Positions 22,612 to 33,399 of a DNA stretch of 64,000 nucleotides are shown in pieces. The position numbers and the translations under genes were made by a program. The stretch's first letter is position 1. Each line of letters opens with the position of its first letter. The notes beneath the pieces were generated by a model. It saw only the letters and a program-made list of their open reading frames with translations. It did no database searches and was not told where the DNA came from. The stretch comes from Cymbidium sinense. Taxonomy: Eukaryota; Streptophyta; Magnoliopsida; Asparagales; Orchidaceae. The stretch spans positions 276,756,413-276,820,412 of the forward strand of contig CM038215.1 of NCBI GenBank assembly GCA_021442155.1, read 5' to 3'.

Positions 22612-23101
22612 TTTTTCTTTTAATTGAGAATAAATTCAGATTCAACATTTCTTCTTTTTGATTTCATCAACCAAGTAACACACCAGGTTTTCTAAGACAC
22701 AAGTAATGACATAGATAAAAAATTAGCATGCTTAGAGGAAATTAAAAACCTTAGATAACTAGAATCATCTCTACTATAAAGACATAGTTCCATAAGCAAC
22801 AGATCAGATTGGTCATTCTTCTTCTTTTTGAGTTCCAATCAGAACCATCCCAGCCTCTCGAGTAACTAGATCCACCATCATATCCCCGATCTCTCCCTCC
22901 GCCACCACCACGGCTGTAACCTCCATCGTTCCTCTCGCCTCCATAACCACCACTGCTTCGACCACCACCTCCATATCCACTAGAACCTCTAGATCCCCAA
23001 CCACCACTATGATAAACACTGCCTCGACATTCACCTCTGTCATCAGATCTAAACTGAACCTGGTTGATGGTGATGTTCTTGCCATTAAGGTTCTGCCCAT
23101 T
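22612..23101 (-). pseudogene. Glycine-rich RNA-binding protein retro-fragment, copy 4
   Basis: Clearest copy. Reading leftward from 23,101 gives NGQNLNGKNITINQVQFRSD, which is the end of the RRM of plant GRP7-type proteins (usually NGQxLDGRxITVNEAQSR). A continuous Gly-rich tail follows with SSGYGGGGRSSGGYGG and GGGGGRDRGYDGG, then SYSRGWDGSDWN and the 3' UTR to the poly(A) tail (T-run at 22,612). The intact gene would bind RNA, but only the last third is here, with no start and most of the RRM absent. A longer open frame at 22,813-23,100 is in the wrong phase and encodes nonsense. Confidence 0.85.
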
Positions 23102-24355
23102 CTTAGCGTTTAGGATTAAGTTTATTAGGTTTTAGGGTTTAGGTTAATTTTTTAATTTTTTTAGTTGCTTTAAGTTTAGGTTTAGAGTTAGAGGTTTAGG
23201 GATTTGGGTTTAAAGTTTAGGGTTAGGGTTTAAGATTTAGGGCTTAGGGTTTAGGGTTTAGGGTTTACGGTTTAGGATTTAGGGTTTAGGGTTGTTGGTT
23301 TAGTGTTGTAGGTTTATGGTTTAGTGTTAGTTTTAAGGTTTAGGGTTTAGGGTTTATGATATAAGGTTTAGGGTTTTTTTTTAAATTATGTAAACTGATA
23401 GGTTTAAGTTTATTTAGTTTACTTAATTAATATTGTATTGATTTTAGCTTATTTTATTTTCTATTTTTATCTATGTTTTTATATATTTTTATTTAGTTTA
23501 GTTTATTTATTTTAGGTTTATTTATTTTAGTTTAGGTTTTTTATTTTAGTTTATTTTTTAGGTTTAGGTTTGGGTTTATGTTTATTTTTTAGTTGAGTTT
23601 TATTTTTATTTTATTTTTTAGGTTTAGGTTTTTAAGTTTTTAGGTTTTTAGGGTATAAGGTTTAGGGTTTTAGGGTTTAGGGTTAGATATCAGGGTTTTT
23701 AGGGTTTAGGGTTTAGGGTTTAGTGTTTAAGCTTTAGGGTTTATTATTTATAGGGTTTATGGTTTAGGGTTTAGGGTTTATGGGTTAGGGTTTAGAGTTT
23801 AGGGTTTTGGGTTTTGGGTTTTGGGTTTTAGGTTTGGGGTTTGGGGTTTTAGGGTTTAGGGTTGTGGGTTTAGTGTAGTGGGTTTAAGGTTTAGGGTTTA
23901 GGGTTTAGGGTATTAGGGTTTAGGGTTTAGGGTTTAGTATTTAGGGTTTAGGGTTTATGCTTTTAGGGTTTAGGGTTTAGGGTTTAGGGTTTATGGTTTA
24001 GGGTTAGGGTTTAGGGTTTAGGGTTTATGGTTGTAGGTTTACGGTTTAGGATTTAGAGTTTTTTTTTTTGAAATTAAGTAAATCGATAGGTTTAAGTTTA
24101 TTTACTTTATTTTTTATATATTTTATTTTATTTTATATTTTTATTTAGGTTTATTTTTTAGTTTCGTTTAGTTTAATTTATTTATTTTAGTTAATGTTTT
24201 TATTTTATTATTTTATTTTGGTTTAATTTTAATTATTTATTTTAATTTTAGGTTTTATTTAGTTTAGGTTTAGGCTTTTAGCTTTTTAAGGTTTAGGGTT
24301 TAGGGTTTAGGGTTTAGGGTATTTGCAGTTTAGGTTTTAGGGTTTAGGGTTTAGG

Positions 24356-25150
24356 GTTCACCTCTTGAGATTGGCTTGGAGTCAACTGACTCTGAGGATC
24401 CCATAGGAGAAGTTGTATGTATGCGAGATGAGAATGTAGAACTTTCCAAAAGCTCATCATTCCAGAAGTCCAAGTCAACCATGTGGAGAAGTTCTACTTC
24501 TTAGGAGCAAGTCATTGGTTCCAGTGAGGTGATATCCCCTCCATAGGATGCTCCACCCATGGATATGCTGGAGGTTCAAGCGAGTTGATTACAATGTCTA
24601 GCTCACCTTAGAAAGTTTCTAGCTAAGTTAGCTCTGATGACCTTGTCTTATCCAAAGAGATGAGAGAATCTCTAATCAAGGCCTTACTTGATCTAGAGAT
24701 ATGTTTAGCTTCAGTGATGCTATTAAGGAGAAGGCATGCCACTTGAAGGACATCTTAGAGTTACATTTAGCAATGAAGACTTACTCCTAGGGACGACTGA
24801 GCACAACTGCCTCTTTACATTATGTGTTTTAAGTTGAAATTTAATTAGATTACTAAGGCTTACAATCCACCAACACAAGGTTGTGGGAATGCCTAAGAGG
24901 TGGGGATTTATGCTCGTAGCCCGAAGGAAATAGCTACCTCAGATCCTAAATCTTGGGAGCTTTAGTACGAGCTAAAGCATGACCTAAATCTATGCGATCG
25001 GTGGACATAAGAGTTTACCTCCACAAGAGAGAATAAATTGTCCGACTTCTGGACTCATAATCATCTGAATTGGCTGCCAGCTAACTCCTCCAATGATTTT
25101 AAAACCATGTAGTTTGGTCTCATGAATTATAAGAAAGCTAAGGTAGTTAT
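24356..25150. other. Unidentified non-telomeric segment
   Basis: About 800 bp of ordinary-complexity sequence starting where array T2 stops. A + strand frame gives short plausible stretches such as SWEL, YELKHDLNLCDRWT and FWTHNHLNWLPANSSNDF (24,950-25,110), interrupted by stops, which could be a decayed retroelement gag or a gene remnant. I do not recognise a family, and no other copy exists in the window. Confidence 0.35.
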
Positions 25151-27300
25151 TTAATCCTAAGTGTATCAGTATAAGTAATATATTTTAGCACAGTTAAATG
25201 ATTAATGTAAGTGTATGTTTAGAATTTATATTTTATTTTGTTGAATTATTTAAACATATTAACTTAAATCTTTATCCAAATTATTATACAAAAAGGACAT
25301 AAGAAAGAAATTAAATAGGCATGTGCCATTGTTAAATCAGGGAAGTGAGGTAATTAAATAACCTCCTTGGAGCTAGCTAAAGCCTCATATTCTCGGGATG
25401 TCTAGACTATATACCCATTTGCATTCAAACATATGTAAATCTGTATACATGAACCTAGGAAGTAAGCTCCAAATCATATGGCTAATTAATTCAACCACTT
25501 AGTCAATTATGAATGCATGCCATTTTAATGTAAAATGGGATTTTCATTCACTAATCACATATACATGTACAAAGATATAGGCAAGTATGTGTCATTATTA
25601 AACCAGGGAACTGAGGTAATCAAATGACCTCCTTGGGGCTAACTAAAGCCTCGTATTCCTGGGATGTCCAAACAATATACTTACTTTTCTTAGACACACA
25701 TGGATGTATACGTAAATGAGGGAAAGAAAGTCATGCAAAGATTGTATATTTTGTTTGATTGAATCATTTATATATATGAAATAAAGCTCTATCCAAATTC
25801 TAATGTTGAAATACATAAGAATGGAATCAAATGGGTACATGCCGTTGTTAAACCAGGGAAGTGAGGTAATCAAATGACCTCCTTGGGGCTAGCTAAAGCC
25901 TCGTGTTCCCGGGATGTCCATATTATATACCCATTACCATTCATTATTGTATAAATCAACAAACGAAAAAAGAAAAGAGAACTCAACATTCATACACTTA
26001 AGTTATGAGTACATGCATTTCTTATGTATTTATAACTATTATTATAAGACATATTATTATTATTCATTTATAAGCTCTTGAAAATTATATTTGGATTTAA
26101 TAGTGATAATAGCCACGTAGATATTATATTAAATCAACGCATGCAAGCTTACAGAAATGAAATCCATTTTATTTTACTTGATTTCAAAAAGATGGATGCA
26201 TGAATTCAAATGACATACCAAATTTAACATGATTGGAAAGAGGGCAATCAAATATAAGCATGTGATTCAATCATCCAAACTAGTTCTTAAAGATAATCAA
26301 ATCAAATAAGATTATTTAAAGCAAACCAAAGCTTCTTTATTAATTAAGTTTTGGATTTGATTTGATTTAAAGAGGAGAACAGAAATCATCACTTGTTGTT
26401 TTAAACCCATTCCCACATTAGTTATTTGATTTAATTTATTGAAATGTAATTAAGTTGATCTTATGGGTTAATTAAGTTGAACCCTTGATTAGATGAGTTA
26501 ATTACCCTTACCTATGTCACCTTAAGGTAATTAACAAAATAATTATGAGCCAACATGATATGCATAGAAAATAAACTTGCAATGAAGCTAAGAAATAAAA
26601 GGGGATGAATGCAATTGGCTCACGATTAATAATTAATTAAATTAATGGACTTAATTAATTACTCTTATGGTTTTCCAACACATGTGGACTAACCATAATA
26701 TCATTAAACTCCTTTTGGTTATTAAACACCTAAAGATCTACCCCATGATTTAATTAATTAAAGTCTGATGTGATTATGATTTTAATTTGATTAAGTGATT
26801 TAATTAATTAGTTAAATTTTAATTAATTTCATTTTTAAAAAGGGTGAATTGAACTTAGGGAAAGGGGTCCCAACTCTATTCCTTAGTTCACTTACTATTG
26901 AACAATGATTAATAAACTTAAGGAACCAAATTATTATTATTCATGGGATTAATTTATCATTAATTAAATTAAAAGAGTAGTTAAGGTTTAATTAGTCAAT
27001 TTTCCTAATTAAGTGAGAAATAAATCTCCTGAAAATCATGGGAGGTAGAGGTGATCCCATTAAATTAACCCAAAAAATTTGGGATTAATTGCTCAAGTAA
27101 TTAAGGAGTAATTAAGCTAATAAAATTTATAATTAAACCTTAATTACTATTTAAAATTAGTTAAGATCATTTTTGATTAATTCTCCTTTGAAATGACTTT
27201 AAAATGTGAATTTATTTGTATTTTTTATTTCTCTATGATTTTTTATGATTTCTATAATTTTTAGCAATTAAAAATGATTAATTAAACCTAATTAAAGCTT
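25150..27300. other. AT-rich noncoding block
   Basis: Strongly AT-rich sequence with many TTAATTAA-type words (especially 26,440-27,300) and no reading frame of note. It contains the three-copy repeat listed separately. It may be the long terminal repeat or upstream region of the Tat element, but no second copy of this sequence is present at the other side, so that cannot be shown. Confidence 0.4.
25310..25940 (+). repeat. Three-copy tandem repeat, 250-270 bp period
   Basis: A conserved core of about 110 bp starts at roughly 25,320, 25,583 and 25,830. Each has GTGCCATTGTTAAA or a close variant, CAGGGAAGTGAGGTAAT, then CCTCCTTGGGGCTAGCTAAA, GCCTCGT and a GGGATGTC box, ending near TATATACCCATT. 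Between cores are 140-150 bp of poorly conserved AT-rich sequence. The strong conservation of the core against a decayed spacer is notable. Confidence 0.8.
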
Positions 27301-28490
27301 AATCCTGTTGGTGCCATGTGGCACGCTGACTCGACGTGCTTTCCACATGGCTCTGTTAGATTGGCTTTTTAAAACTTATCTGACTCAGCGCTTACATGGC
27401 GGCAGAAAATGTGCTTTCTCGTTCGCCATTTGATATAAGATCAGACGACTACGATTAATCCCACAGCTTAATAGGATTAAATCAGATTGATCTAGCAAAT
27501 ATAATCACGTCCGTTCATATTGATCATGTGGAATAGACGGTACGTGATCTGACATCATACGAGTGGGATAATGGAGTACGTCCACCATTATTCACTTGAT
27601 TAGAGCTTACCCGAGCTCGAATCAACTCGAAAAGGATCCCAAACCTTCACAACATCGATCGGAGGGGATCCAACAATTATGATCACAAGAGATGAAAGTT
27701 TTCTTCAAAAAGCTCCATCCTATTTTTGCCTAAGGATCAGTTTTGGAAGTATACCTCACCAGAGCTCAAGATCGATTGCTCGAACAATTAAGTAAGCTTC
27801 ATCTAGTGGAAATGAAGCCTTGTTGAGAAGTAATTGGATCAATTCCTCGATGTTCACTCGAAAGGACATGAATCAATGATTTGGAACTTAACTTTGATTG
27901 AAGTCCCACCTCCAGTGATCGAGAAGCTTGGGAGATGATTTGTTCTTGCCGATGAGGCCTAGGGAATGTGCGTGCAAAGTTAATTTTAGTTTGATGGATA
28001 AATGGGGAAGTTAGGATAAAAATTGGAGTGTTCAGTTTCGGGATGGACGGGAATGGCATTTTTTGATCGAGGAATGAGATTAAGAGCTTAGGGAATGGCT
28101 CTAGCAGCTTGTCTTAGGTAGCTAGGGCTTTGAAGAATGATTTTTGTGTGTGTTTGAATTAAAATGAGGGGTTGTATACCCCCTTCATCTTGATCAGACG
28201 ACCATCTCAAGGAGTCGTGGTTATAGGGAGGAGGTCAGTTGGCTCAGGTTGGTTGGTTGAATGTGTGGAGTTGGCTGCTAATGAAGAATCATGGGTTTCC
28301 TATGGGTTTTAAATGCTCCAATGGGGAGGGTGAGGTGACTTCACCTCTCATGGTTCATGGCCGAATCAACCACCCCTTGGGTCAAGTTGGGCAGTGTCCT
28401 AGGTGCTTAGGTGGACCATTAGGAGAGTATCAAGTGGCCTAGGAATGGAAATGACCACTTACATGGGTGATTTGTCTCATGTGATGCCCT
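27300..28490. other. Unassigned intermediate-complexity region
   Basis: A GC-richer step begins at about 27,300 (GTGCCATGTGGCACGCTGAC, a small inverted repeat at its start). The following 1.2 kb contains only short frames on both strands (for example 27,799-28,059 minus and 28,239-28,442 plus) that match nothing I recognise. It could be U3 or leader sequence of an LTR element or a degraded intergenic segment. Confidence 0.35.
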
Positions 28491-30060
28491 TAACCTAAGA
28501 TTAGAATGATCATTTAGCATTAGATTTGATTTAGACAGATTTGAAATGAGCCAAAAGGGGGTTAGCCCAAATTTTAAGTCAATTGGAGTTTATCTGGTTA
28601 GGTTTGGATCAATTTGACTCATTTAGGTTAAATTGGGTTAGGTTGGGTCAAGTTGACCAATTGGTCAAATTGGGTCAGACCAAGGGTTGGGTAAAGTTCA
28701 TATGATCCTTTGAGATATTTTGGTTCAATTGATTTGGTTTAGTTTGGCTTAGATTTGATTTTGGCTCATTTGAATTCATTTGGGTGAAATGGGTTAAGTT
28801 GACCAATTTGACCAAATTGGCCATGTCTTGGGATGGGTGTTGGTTTCAGTTTAGTTGACCAATTGAAGATGATTGTAAGCTTTAGTTTTAGTGAATTTGG
28901 ATTTGGTTTTGATTTAGGCCAACTTGAACCTTTAGGTCAATTTGGGTTTAATCTTGGCTTTGGTCAAGTTCAACATTCAATTTGGAATGAACTTGAGCCA
29001 TTGGTTGCAATCAATTTAGTTTATATTTTGATTTGACCCAATTTGGTCTTTTAGGTCAATTTAGATCAACTTGGGTCAAGACAGCCAATTGGATTTGGTT
29101 TGACTCAATTGAAGGTCAAGTCATATTCAAAAATTGATTTTCATTTGGTATGAATAATTGGTTTCAAGGGATTTGGCTTAGGTTATAATTTGGATAGTTT
29201 AGGTTCATATGGGTTAAGGTATTGACTTTGTTTGACCTAATTTATGATAATTGATCAACCTAGGGTCATCAACAATCATGATTGGAGGTTTTGATGGGCT
29301 TGGTTCAATCCAATTTGGGTAGGATTAAAACTTGGCTCAAATTGGTCAAATAGGTCAAATTGGCTCAAATAGGCTTTGATGGGCCAGGTTCAAGTCAAAA
29401 GGGTTATGTTGGGTTTGACTTCGGTTGATTTTGGTTTGAATTTATGATTGTAGATATCATTTATATTTGTGAATATGATTGAAGGTATGACTGATTCATG
29501 TGAAAATCAATTGAATTTGGGTTTGGAATGAAGGAATTTGGCTAAGTCCATGGAGTTGGGTCATGTGGCTTAGGTTTGGATTTTGATTTGGTTTGATTTA
29601 CTTTTGATGATTTAAATGTATATTTAATTTAAATTTTTGAAGTTGATTGAAAATATGATTGATTTGTGAGAAAATCAATTGAGTTTGACTCGATTTGGAT
29701 TAAGATTTGGCTAAATCCATGGGATAGGTCATATGCCTTAGGAAGGGTTTTGATTTAATTTGATTTAGTTTGATTTAGTTTTGATCATTTGAATGCAGAT
29801 TTGATTTATATTAAGGAAGATGACTGAAGATATAAATTTATTATAGAAAATTAATTGATTTTGGAATGATTTGGATTAAGATTTGGCTAAGTCAATGGGA
29901 TAGGTCATATGGCATAGTTAGGGTTTCAAGTTTGGATTTAATCATGGGCTTTAATCATTTCATTTTGTAATTTGGCTTTTGATTTGGATTTCAATTTGAT
30001 GTTTAAATTGAACTTGAGGTTTGGTTTGAGAAGGTGAACATGGATTAGATTTTGGTTGTA
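28490..30060 (+). repeat. Low-complexity GGTCAA/TTTGATTTGG-rich region
   Basis: The + strand is dominated by variants of TTGGGTCAA, GGTCAAATTGG and TTTGATTTGG, mainly 28,560-29,440. At its right end a unit of about 170-175 bp repeats three times, recognised by GGCTAAGTCCATGG...GGTCATRTG words at about 29,540, 29,708 and 29,885. No coding is visible. Tat-lineage elements often contain such repeat-rich noncoding stretches, but the link to the neighbouring element is inferred from position only. Confidence 0.6.
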
Positions 30061-30210
30061 GGATAGGTAGATTATCCTAATCTTAAAGGCATAACCTAAT
30101 TTTATGGTTAACCTTCTAAGTCTTTAGGCTTAGGTTAAGTGTTTACCTAATTATTAAAAGTGTCATATGACTAGGGAAGTCTTAGTGTCTAGAAGACTCC
30201 TAAGTCTAAG

Positions 30211-30510
30211 ATGGGAAGATTGAATCAAAACTCCAAAAGCGATCAACATGCCTTAGGCTCCATAGTGTTGGCCTTGGAGATAGATGATTGGAAGACCAAA
30301 GCCAAGTTCCACATTATTGACTCAGATACATCTTTCAACGCTTTGCTTGGGAGACCATGGATACATGAGAACAACCTAGTTCCATCCTCTCTACATTAGT
30401 GTATAAAGTTTGTGAGATATGGGATCATCTACTGTGTCAAAGGAGATCTCAAGCCATTTACAGTTCACAAGGTTGACATATATGAGGATGTGGCTTACTA
30501 CCTCCCTTAA
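30211..30510 (+). pseudogene. Tat element protease remnant
   Basis: The frame from 30,211 gives KAKFHIIDSDTSFNALLGRP followed by WIHENNLVPSSLH and, after a stop, CIKFVRYGIIYCVKGDLKPF. FHxID...SYNxLLGRPWIHE is the typical second half of the retropepsin of plant Tat elements. The Asp-Ser/Thr-Gly active-site half expected upstream cannot be found before 30,211, so this protease is truncated. Confidence 0.75.
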
Positions 30511-31480
30511 AATCAATAAGTCTATTCTTGTGAACTTGTCCAAAGTTTAAAAATAAAAAAAGAAATAAAAAAAAGAAAAGAAAATGAAAATAAAATAAAA
30601 GGTGCAAAAATAGACTTGGAGGAGGAAGTGGAGCATGACATCAGATTCCACCCACAGTTTGTTAATCCATTAGAACCTATGGGTAAGATGACCTGACCTC
30701 CACCAAGCAGAGGAAAAGGCCAATTTAGAGGCAGTCTTAAGGGTGGAAAACCTCCTTGTTGGCCACCCAATGGAAGATATGTCCCAAAGCATAAGTGAAT
30801 CCAAGTCTATATGTGAAATAGTTAGGCATCAGTTAGGAACCTTAGCTCTAACCCCACTTTCCCCTCAAAAAGTTGAGGGTTTGGTAGTTAAGGAAGCTCC
30901 TAAGTCATCCACAGGTGTGAAGACTTAGAGGTTCTTTCTAGGAGCATCATCTTCAAGTCAAGAAGTTGATGTAGAACTTGAGGATGATTAATATAAAGAT
31001 TTAATAGAATTACCTTTTGATTGGTACTTGCCTTGTGTTCAGAATTTAAGAAAGAAAGGGTTAATCCCACATACTTGGTGAAAGCACAAATTCAGTTACT
31101 TGAAAGAATATGGAAGAATAAATGCAAAATCTCAATCAAGACTGGGACTACCTATAGTGTCTAGTCAATGATGATGATTACTGCTTAGTCATCACCAATC
31201 ATTTGGAATATGATAGGTTCTTTTTAAATCAGATTAACTCATATGATGAGCTATCCTTAGAAACTTTAGATGATCCAGATGACATTGAAGCTAAAGATGC
31301 ACCGCCAGAGTTTGAAGAAGAGATCAAGTCAACCATCAACGAGCTCAAGGAAATCAACTTCGGAACTGAAGAAGATCCACATCCAACATACATCTGTTCT
31401 TCGTTGAATGAAATTGAAACCAATGAATTAGTTAGGCTATTGATTGAGTTTAAGGACTACTTTTTCATTGAGTTATGAAG
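30511..31480 (+). pseudogene. Tat element protease-RT linker
   Basis: A region of broken frames includes a purine-rich stretch (30,540-30,600) and, at 31,203-31,478, a 91-codon frame with PPEFEEEIKSTINELKEINF, GTEEDPHPTYIC and LLIEFKDYFF. The acidic segment followed by GTEEdPRPTYIS and LLxEFxDxFAW normally sits just before the reverse transcriptase in Tat elements. The frame ends at a stop where the tryptophan motif would be. Confidence 0.7.
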
Positions 31481-32290
31481 AAATGTGCGGCTCGACGGTA
31501 CTAGAGTAATAGAGCCTACTGCTAACCCTATCTAGTAAGCTCCTAGACGTATGCAATTAGACATCAAACAATAAGTCATTTCTGAAGTCAAGCAATTGAT
31601 CAATGTTGGCTTCATCCGGAAAGAAAAATACCCTACCTAGTTAGCCAGCATCATCCAAGTTAAAAAAAAAGGAATGGTCAAATTCACATATGAGTCTATT
31701 TTAGGGATTTAAATAAGGCATGTTCAAAAGATGAATTTCCACTACCAACCATGGAGCTGATGGTGGAGATTGCCTCATCAAATACAGTCTTCTCTTATAT
31801 GGTTGGCTCATCTAGATATAACCAAATAAAGATGGCCCCTGAATATGAATGAAACACAATTTTTAGAACCTTGATCGAAATCTATTGCTAGTCATGCCTT
31901 TTAGCCTTAAAAATGCCGGTGCTACATTCCAGCGAGCTATGACTCGAATCTTTGATGAACTCATTCATCATCAAGATGAGTGTTATGTCGATGATCTCAT
32001 GGTCAAAAGTGGAGAAAAGAAGACCATCTCTATGACTTGAGAGTAGTTTTCAAACAGTTAATATAATTTAACCTCAAAATGAACCCCCTGAAGTGTGCAT
32101 TCGTAGTAGCTTCAAAGAAATTTCTTGGGTTAGTTGTCCGACACCAGGGAATCAAAATTGATCTAGAGAAGATCAATGCGATATTAGAAATGCCACCCCC
32201 TAAAAATTTAACTCAACTTAGATCATTCCAAAGGAGGTTGGCATATCTAAGATGCTTTATATCCAACCTATCGGGAAGATGTTAGCCATT
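31481..32290 (+). pseudogene. Tat element reverse transcriptase
   Basis: Recognisable in pieces: VKQLINVGFIRKEKYPT and VKKKGMVKF (31,590-31,690), LNKACSKDEFPLPT-like sequence with a frameshift (31,710-31,750), MPFSLKNAGATFQRAMTRIF then ECYVDDLMVKS (31,893-32,010), and CAFVVASKKFLGLVVRHQGI with DLEKINAILEMPPPKNLTQL (32,094-32,240). The YVDD catalytic box is intact, but stops and frameshifts between blocks prevent a full-length product. Confidence 0.85.
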
Positions 32291-32850
32291 CTAAGCACTT
32301 GTAAAAAAGGAAGCCAAGTTCAAGTGGGATGATAAGTATAAGCATGCCTTCGAAGACATCAAGCATTACCTGATGAAGCCGTAGGTTCTAGCAACCCCTA
32401 TCCATGGCAATCTGCTAAAACTTTACACTGATGTGTTAGTCGACTCCCTTAGTGCCTTGTTAGCCCAAGCCAATGCTAAAGGGAAGGAAAATGCACCCTA
32501 CTACCTTAGTCGTCATCTAATCGATGTTGAGGCTAATTATCCAACCATTGAGAAGCATTGCTAAGCTTTAATATTTGCATCCCAAAAGCTATAGCATTAC
32601 ATGCTTCCTCATAAGGTGAACTTAATCTCTAAGATCAGTCTATTACAGTATCTTATGACACGGTCGACACTATCCTCATAGTTGGCATGACGGTTCATGA
32701 TCCTATCACAGTTTGATGTTACCTTCTTACCCCTTGGTGTGGTGAAAGGACAAGTGTTAGCATATTTCTTAGAGGCACACCCACTTCCCACTGACTCTCC
32801 ACTTAGTGATGATTTCCCCGATGAACAAATCATGAACTTAGGGGATACTA
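32291..32850 (+). pseudogene. Tat element RNase H (first)
   Basis: The + strand reads WDDKYKHAFEDIKHYL, then KLYTDVLVDSLSALLAQANA, YYLSRHLIDVEANYPTIEKH (a stop follows at the conserved cysteine) and LPHKVNLIS. In a further frame LSQFDVTFLPLGVVKGQVLA and YFLEAHPLPTDSPLSDDFPD follow (32,699-32,825). The motif order is that of the gypsy RNase H and its C-terminal tether. The expected catalytic residues are partly replaced. Confidence 0.8.
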
Positions 32851-33300
32851 GCATTCACCACTGGGAGATGTACTTTGATGGTGTGATTTCTTCTTAAAAT
32901 GGAGAAGAACCATAATCTACTATCCCAAGAAAGGCAGGGGTAGGAATAGTTCTCTTAACTTCGGACTGCGATGTGATGAGATTCTCATATCATATGTCCA
33001 ATCCTTGCAACAACAATGAAGCAATGAGGCTCTAATTACGATCCGAGTTAGCCATTACTCTAAGCATCCAAAACATCAACATCTTCTGGGATTCTCAACT
33101 AGTTATCAACCAAATCATTGAGTCCTATAAGGTGAAAAAGCCCAAGCTTCATCATTAACATAAGTACACCATAGAGTTGTTAGCCTAAATCTTAGAGGTT
33201 ACCATTTATAAGATTCCTCAAGGATAGAATTCTGTAGCATATCCTTTAGCCAAGTTTTCCAAGGAGTTGGCATGTCTAGAGGATGAGTCCATATCAATAA
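32851..33300 (+). pseudogene. Tat element second (archaeal-type) RNase H
   Basis: WEMYFDGVISS (32,861-32,893) opens the domain, then AGVGIVLLTSD, FWDSQLVINQIIESYKVKKP (near 33,090-33,140) and YPLAKFSKELACLEDES (33,240-33,290). These are the strands of the additional RNase H that Tat elements gained between the first RNase H and integrase. Stops interrupt the middle (after GVISS and within the NNEAMRL helix). Confidence 0.82.
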
Positions 33301-33399
33301 ATTTCCAAAATAGACAAGTCTTATCTCTTATTGATATTGAACTCATCAAAAAGTACTCTCTTGAAGGGAAGGTTGCCATTGTTAAGAAGGACTAGGTTG

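Larger units (their letters stand above)
15550..24355 (+). repeat. Telomere-like array T2, composite with T-rich units
   Basis: Alternating blocks of near-canonical TTTAGGG (for example 15,560-15,800, 16,200-16,670, 17,080-17,240, 17,930-18,240, 22,160-22,600) and T-rich TTTATTTTAGG units (16,680-17,080, 17,270-17,930, 19,010-19,350, 19,510-20,070, 21,150-22,150, 23,365-23,640, 24,060-24,290). Five T-rich blocks begin with a T-run and a conserved word similar to AAATTAAGTAAAYCGRTAGG (16,683, 19,520, 21,155, 23,378, 24,064). Four glycine-rich-protein fragments are embedded. The array ends abruptly at about 24,355. Confidence 0.85.

Noticed and set aside
22813..23100. 95-codon frame within retro-fragment copy 4
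   Set aside because: It is out of phase with the glycine-rich-protein frame, which gives the clear homology; the frame is a shadow.
15550..24355. CRISPR-like or direct-repeat/spacer array
   Set aside because: The regularity comes from TTTAGGG units and satellite monomers; there are no unique spacers and the genome is a plant's.
27799..28059. 86-codon minus-strand frame and 28,239-28,442 plus-strand frame as genes
   Set aside because: Short, no recognisable motif, no supporting context.
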